This document shows positions 33,876-37,034 of a stretch of DNA of 37,034 nucleotides, piece by piece; within the stretch, counting starts at the first letter, position 1, and the number at the start of each line of letters is the position of its first letter. Source of the stretch: Veronia pacifica (GTDB taxonomy: Bacteria > Pseudomonadota > Gammaproteobacteria > Enterobacterales > Vibrionaceae); NCBI RefSeq assembly GCF_001707825.1, contig NZ_LYBM01000051.1, forward strand, positions 1 to 37,034. Reading direction: 5' to 3'. Under the pieces are notes generated by a model. That model saw only the letters and a program-made list of their open reading frames with translations. It made no database searches and was not told the origin of the DNA. The translations under genes were made by a program, and so were the position numbers.

Positions 33876-34758
33876 AGCCGTGTTCCTTTTTTGTTGAGAG
33901 TTATTGATTAAAAAGAGTGTCGCCATCATTTTGAATAACGCACTTCCTTGATGCGTCTTATCGCACTTTTGCCTGATCATAAATATCGGTAGAAAATCAA
34001 GGGCTGATAAAGTAAATCAGCTCCCTTTTATGCTAATGAATTTTCTGTGTGAGGATCATTTTTCAATCATTTCACATAAAAACCACTATATTTCTATTTC
34101 AGTATCGCAGTGAGTAAGAGCCAATGCAGACTAAACATTTAACTAAACATCAAAAATAATTATCTTTAATGTTTACCAATCAAAACGACAAAATATTATA
34201 TATGCAATGATAAGATTTCATTTTCGTTCGGCATAAATCTCAATTTAAATTGAGATAAAAATAGAAGTTTAAGCAACTAAGTATTAGATAGGAACAGAAC
34301 TTACGCGTTAAAAAATAGAAATATAGATCTTATCTATATATTAATCTCACTATTAACAATATCACATTTAATAATTATATTTCTATCAATTAATGGATTA
34401 TGACGTTAATAATATTTAAAACCCAAAATTATTTTAGTAGTGTATGAATAGTTCCAATACCTAAAAAACCAATCTATTAGCCAAAAACCTTTATTTAATA
34501 AACCTTGTGACAACAAAGTATTGACAAGTGCATTTCATTTGCAACATTCGACAGAGTGTCAGAATGAGGTGAGAATAATAATCTCTTCTTTGAGGCGATA
34601 ATCTAATAGAAGTTAGACATAAAAGTGGAATAATAGTGTTCAGATGCATCATGATTACAGCAATGTGACCTTTGCCAATGTAGTAAATAAATAATATGGT
34701 ATTTTGTCGCACTGTAATTTTAAATTGTCAAAAGCATACAGTAGCTTGGAGATATGCA
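33876..34758. other. Large AT-rich non-coding region
   Basis: Nearly 880 bases with no convincing gene; a 73-codon minus frame (34491-34712) lacks a ribosome site and looks spurious. The region holds the promoter of the paralog operon on its left side and a perfect 20-bp palindrome. Its composition is clearly more AT-rich than the coding DNA around it, as often seen upstream of acquired, H-NS-silenced genes; that link is inference. Confidence 0.55.
34237..34256. promoter_or_regulatory. Perfect 20-bp palindrome, candidate operator
   Basis: ATCTCAATTT (34237-34246) is directly followed by its exact reverse complement AAATTGAGAT (34247-34256). It lies about 360 bases upstream of the paralog operon start and 500 bases upstream of the small membrane protein gene. 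Confidence 0.55.
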
Positions 34759-34908
34759 ATGAACAGCTGGTTAGACTTTTTCCCTTGGATTGCCATGGCG
34801 ATAAAACTTATTGCTTTAGGTGTTGCTGGTTACTTTGCCATTAAGTGGCATTTCGATCAGGATAAGAAATTGAAGGAAAAAGAGAGACAAGAAGGAAAAG
34901 TAAACTAA
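34759..34908 (+). CDS. 49-residue single-pass membrane protein
   Basis: The peptide starts MNSWLDFFPWIAMAIK, has one hydrophobic segment at about 7-28, and ends in a strongly charged tail (FDQDKKLKEKERQEGK). GGAG lies about eight bases before the ATG. A frame 21 codons longer exists but lacks a ribosome site. The shape is that of small regulatory or stress membrane proteins; no family is recognised. It sits alone in non-coding DNA. Confidence 0.65.
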   Translation: MNSWLDFFPWIAMAIKLIALGVAGYFAIKWHFDQDKKLKEKERQEGKVN

Positions 34909-34986
34909 CTACCTTAAGCGCGCTTCACCTTTTGCTCTCCTGCTTTTTGCGCACAGCACTCATAAATAAGCGTTTTACACGTTCTC

Positions 34987-35021
34987 TCTTTGGCGAGAAA
35001 TCTATTGTTTCTCGCCAAAGA
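34987..35021. other. 14-bp perfect hairpin without T-run
   Basis: TCTTTGGCGAGAAA (34987-35000) pairs perfectly with TTTCTCGCCAAAGA (35008-35021) around seven bases. Neither side is followed by a T-tract, so it is not a typical intrinsic terminator, though it lies 79 bases after the small membrane protein gene. Confidence 0.8.
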
Positions 35022-35313
35022 CCCTAGAAAAACTCAACCGCAACAACTGACTACCCATACCAGGTGTTCGTTATCGAAGAACACTCCAACATCTACACTA
35101 ACCTATGCAAGTCAGAACTTAATTTAGCCAACAGTCAACGCAATCATCTGTTGATGTATGAGCGACGTCATCTGCTGTAATAATGAAGATGGCTACCCTA
35201 CTTTCACCACTAACCAATTGGCTGACGATTAAGAAAGAGCTAGAGAATGCATTATCTGATATGTGTCGTTACCATGTGTTGTTAACCAGGGCGGAGTAGA
35301 GCTTGGCTTTTAC

Positions 35314-35341
35314 GAAGAAAAGACCCGCCAATAAAGGCGGG
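35314..35341 (-). terminator. Terminator of the His-rich protein gene
   Basis: CCCGCC (35324-35329) pairs with GGCGGG (35336-35341) around six bases. On the minus strand TCTTTTCTT follows, seven bases after the gene's stop codon. Confidence 0.8.
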
Positions 35342-35347
35342 ACATCA

Positions 35348-35686
35348 TTAATTTAAAATATCGATAGGGCCATGGTCATCGCAGTGGTCGCCATGAGGAT
35401 GATGCAGCCTTCCATCGACAATATAGTCAATATGATCACCATGCTGTATAGCTTCGTGACCACATCCCGGTCCATGAACGTGCTCATCACAAACGTGTAG
35501 TGGTTTACATTCATTTGGGTTGGTATCGGTAAAATCAATCACATGCTCGTCACAATGGTCACCGTGCGGATGGTGTAGCTTGCCATCAACCAAGTAATCT
35601 GTGTGGCCGTTATGTTGAATAGCCGTATGACCGCAATTTGGCCCATGCGTATGATCGCCGTGTGAGAAATCTTTGGTGCAGGTCAT
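35348..35686 (-). CDS. Duplicated His/Cys-rich metal-binding protein
   Basis: The 112-residue protein contains 22 His and 7 Cys. Two near-identical units (about 13-51 and 70-108) each read HGPxCGHxAIQHxxHxDYxVDGxLHHPHGDHCDxH, joined by an acidic linker. Single-unit proteins with this motif are, as I recall, widespread and presumed to bind zinc or a similar metal; here the unit is doubled. There is no signal peptide, so it should be cytoplasmic and may buffer or deliver metal. GAGGAG before the ATG at 35686 selects this start, five codons inside the longest frame. Confidence 0.8.
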   Translation of the reverse strand: MTCTKDFSHGDHTHGPNCGHTAIQHNGHTDYLVDGKLHHPHGDHCDEHVIDFTDTNPNECKPLHVCDEHVHGPGCGHEAIQHGDHIDYIVDGRLHHPHGDHCDDHGPIDILN

Positions 35687-36663
35687 GTTAACTCTCCTCA
35701 TTGATATCCAATGTACATTGTTTATTTTAATATTTTTATCGAGTCATGGTGTCAGAAGTATGAATGTTCTCAACTTTGTCACGCTAGCCTCAATACGAGA
35801 TTCCTGAGAGGTAATATAAGGTAGACTGCCAAAGAAAAACATCAGGAATCGATAATTTAAAAAGAATATATCGCAAAGTTTGATTGTCTTAACAACATTA
35901 AAAGGTTATCGCTTCCTAAATAATGTTTTACACGAATGATACTGATATTAGTCACATATTAAGCTTACATTTTCCTCACTTAAAATATGAATGCAATGCG
36001 ACAATAGATCGATGCCCCTCATTCACTCTTCTCAGTTCAGGGCCCAATAGTTTCATTTCGACACATTTTGATAGCTCTCTAGTATCTTGTAGCAGATGGT
36101 TCAAAATCCTTTGCAGGATAAAACACCGATATAGGAAATACGAATTATATTAGACAATTTAGCAGAAATGGATATTTATCCAGTATTGTTTGATAGACTA
36201 ATTACCCTATCTCACACAACACGTATCGAGAAATCCTTCATCCTGATTGACGTTCACTTTTGGATAAAATTTTCTTACCTAAAACAGCGGCATTAGACTC
36301 GCATAGTGCTGTTGCACTAACTCATTTTTGGGCGATTTCTAGTTACGCCAGACAATCTTAGCGGCTCTGAGATAGCCTTACGCATAACGCTTGGCATAGC
36401 GAGCAGGTTAAGAGTGGTTTCAAGGGCGGTATATGGTGATGACTGTAGGACCCGAAAAATTCTTTTTTCGCGGGGGTCGCCCTCGTTTGAAGGCAAAAGA
36501 GACAGAGAAGAACCTACTCGCCCAACCATAATGATTTGCGACGGACCACATGATTTTTGAAGTAGGGTTATGAAGCCACTCCAATTAATAGCGCAGTAGA
36601 ATCATCTGATTTTTTTTGACAGTAAAATTTTCATCACACTTTATTACGCAGTAGGCAGTTTTC
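35687..36663. other. Intergenic region with repeat-like debris
   Basis: No convincing gene in 977 bases. A 76-codon plus frame at 35923-36153 has no ribosome site and unlikely composition. The segment near 36317-36560 is open on both strands and richer in G+C than its surroundings; it is listed separately. Confidence 0.5.
36317..36560. repeat. Possible dispersed-repeat or mobile-element remnant
   Basis: The minus frame 36317-36529 reads GSSLSLLPSNEGDPREKRIF and continues to SGVTRNRPKMS; the plus frame over the same bases is also open (VTPDNLSGSEIALRITLGIA onward) but lacks a start. Frames open on both strands and a composition shift are typical of non-coding parts of repeated elements. I have an impression that such peptides recur as spurious calls in Vibrionaceae, which I cannot verify here. 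Confidence 0.35.
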
Positions 36664-37034
36664 ATGAAAAATTTGGCTTTATCTTTATTACCTCTCACCG
36701 TTTTAATATCGGGGTGTAATACAGATAGTGACGGTTCTATCACACGCATTGGCCTCCCCGATGGATACTATATACAGACTAACGATTCTACTGGGGACTG
36801 GGAGTGGTCATTTACGTTGTATGAAGGTAATGTTTATGACTTTATCTTCTCTGGAAGCTATAAACAGGATGCTGAATCAATATCGGGTTATATAAATACA
36901 GTTAACGGAAAACCTTACGAATACTATAATAATGAGTTTGCATTTCTTTACTCGCCAGAAAGCGAAGTAAAGTATGTTGGTAAAGGTTATAGCGAAGGTT
37001 TGACTCTTCACTCAGCCAACACAAAAAATATCGA
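36664..37034 (+). CDS. Predicted lipoprotein, truncated by the window end
   Basis: The first 123 codons are visible. MKNLALSLLPLTVLISGC has lipobox LISGC with Cys18 as the lipidation site. The mature part is rich in Tyr, Ser, Asn and Gly, with alternating strands (YYIQTNDSTGDWEWSFTLYE, then GNVYDFIFSGSY), suggesting a beta-sheet domain exposed at the cell surface or in the periplasm. No family is recognised. The ribosome site is weak (TAGG about 10 bases upstream). Its true end is outside the window. Confidence 0.75.
   Translation, partial: MKNLALSLLPLTVLISGCNTDSDGSITRIGLPDGYYIQTNDSTGDWEWSFTLYEGNVYDFIFSGSYKQDAESISGYINTVNGKPYEYYNNEFAFLYSPESEVKYVGKGYSEGLTLHSANTKNI

Noticed and set aside
34491-34712. 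73-codon minus-strand frame in the AT-rich region
   Set aside because: No ribosome site and no recognisable protein pattern.
35709-35720. CAATGTACATTG as a Zur-like operator before the His-rich gene
   Set aside because: Twelve-bp palindromes are expected about nine times by chance in a window this size, and it does not match the Zur consensus well.
35923-36153. 76-codon plus-strand frame
   Set aside because: No ribosome site, scattered Cys and His, and no protein-like pattern.
1-37034. CRISPR array, tRNA or rRNA genes, phage or integrative element with integrase
   Set aside because: No spaced identical repeats with unique spacers, no cloverleaf tRNA or rRNA motif, and no integrase or transposase frame were seen.

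Overview
The window looks like chromosome from a marine gammaproteobacterium, most likely of the Vibrionaceae or a close relative. The grounds are a tandem glycine riboswitch in front of an AGCS symporter, a split B12-dependent ribonucleotide reductase (NrdJa/NrdJb), MiaE, a ViuB-like siderophore-interacting protein behind a Fur-type box, moderate G+C, and many short single-gene units divided by hairpins. The genus is an inference from gene content only. I see no rRNA, tRNA, CRISPR array, integrase or intact insertion sequence.

Layout. Bases 1-5000: a cytoplasmic S41-type peptidase, convergent with a membrane-anchored J-domain protein; then a glycine riboswitch and AGCS symporter, and a HAD hydrolase. 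Bases 5640-8570: nrdJa-nrdJb, a class II ribonucleotide reductase split over two genes. Bases 8700-11650: an unrecognised lipoprotein, a 2OG-Fe(II) dioxygenase and a YafJ-type glutamine amidotransferase. Bases 11826-17421: a five-gene peptide-type ABC importer operon on the minus strand (binding protein, two ATPases, two permeases) with translational coupling and a clear terminator. Bases 17767-26355: mostly single genes: nucleotidyltransferase-like protein, TauD-family dioxygenase, two outer-membrane-barrel candidates, siderophore-interacting protein, three GNAT acetyltransferases, a metallo-beta-lactamase-fold lipoprotein and a nitrilase-superfamily amidohydrolase. Bases 26747-30085: a CPXCG protein, a secreted endonuclease I, a SecD-P1-like lipoprotein and a YHYH lipoprotein.

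Bases 30274-37034 have the most accessory character. A sulfotransferase gene, preceded by three 17-bp direct repeats, is split by a -1 frame change lying on a canonical slippery heptamer; its second frame ends inside the ribosome binding site of miaE. Next comes a two-gene operon of paralogous, unsecreted proteins with a central glycine-rich hydrophobic segment flanked by helices; the larger carries an extra C-terminal domain. This is my best candidate for an undescribed system, and its architecture recalls multi-component alpha-helical pore-forming toxins. It is followed by about 880 bases of AT-rich non-coding DNA with a perfect 20-bp palindrome, a 49-residue membrane protein, a 14-bp perfect hairpin, an internally duplicated His/Cys metal-binding protein, a segment open on both strands that looks like repeat debris, and a lipoprotein cut off by the window end.

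Several starts were moved inward from the longest open frame because a Shine-Dalgarno sequence clearly picks a later codon (nrdJa, nrdJb, second ABC ATPase, barrel protein at 19365, YHYH protein, miaE, sulfotransferase, small paralog, His-rich protein). Functions come from motifs read by eye; no database search was possible.
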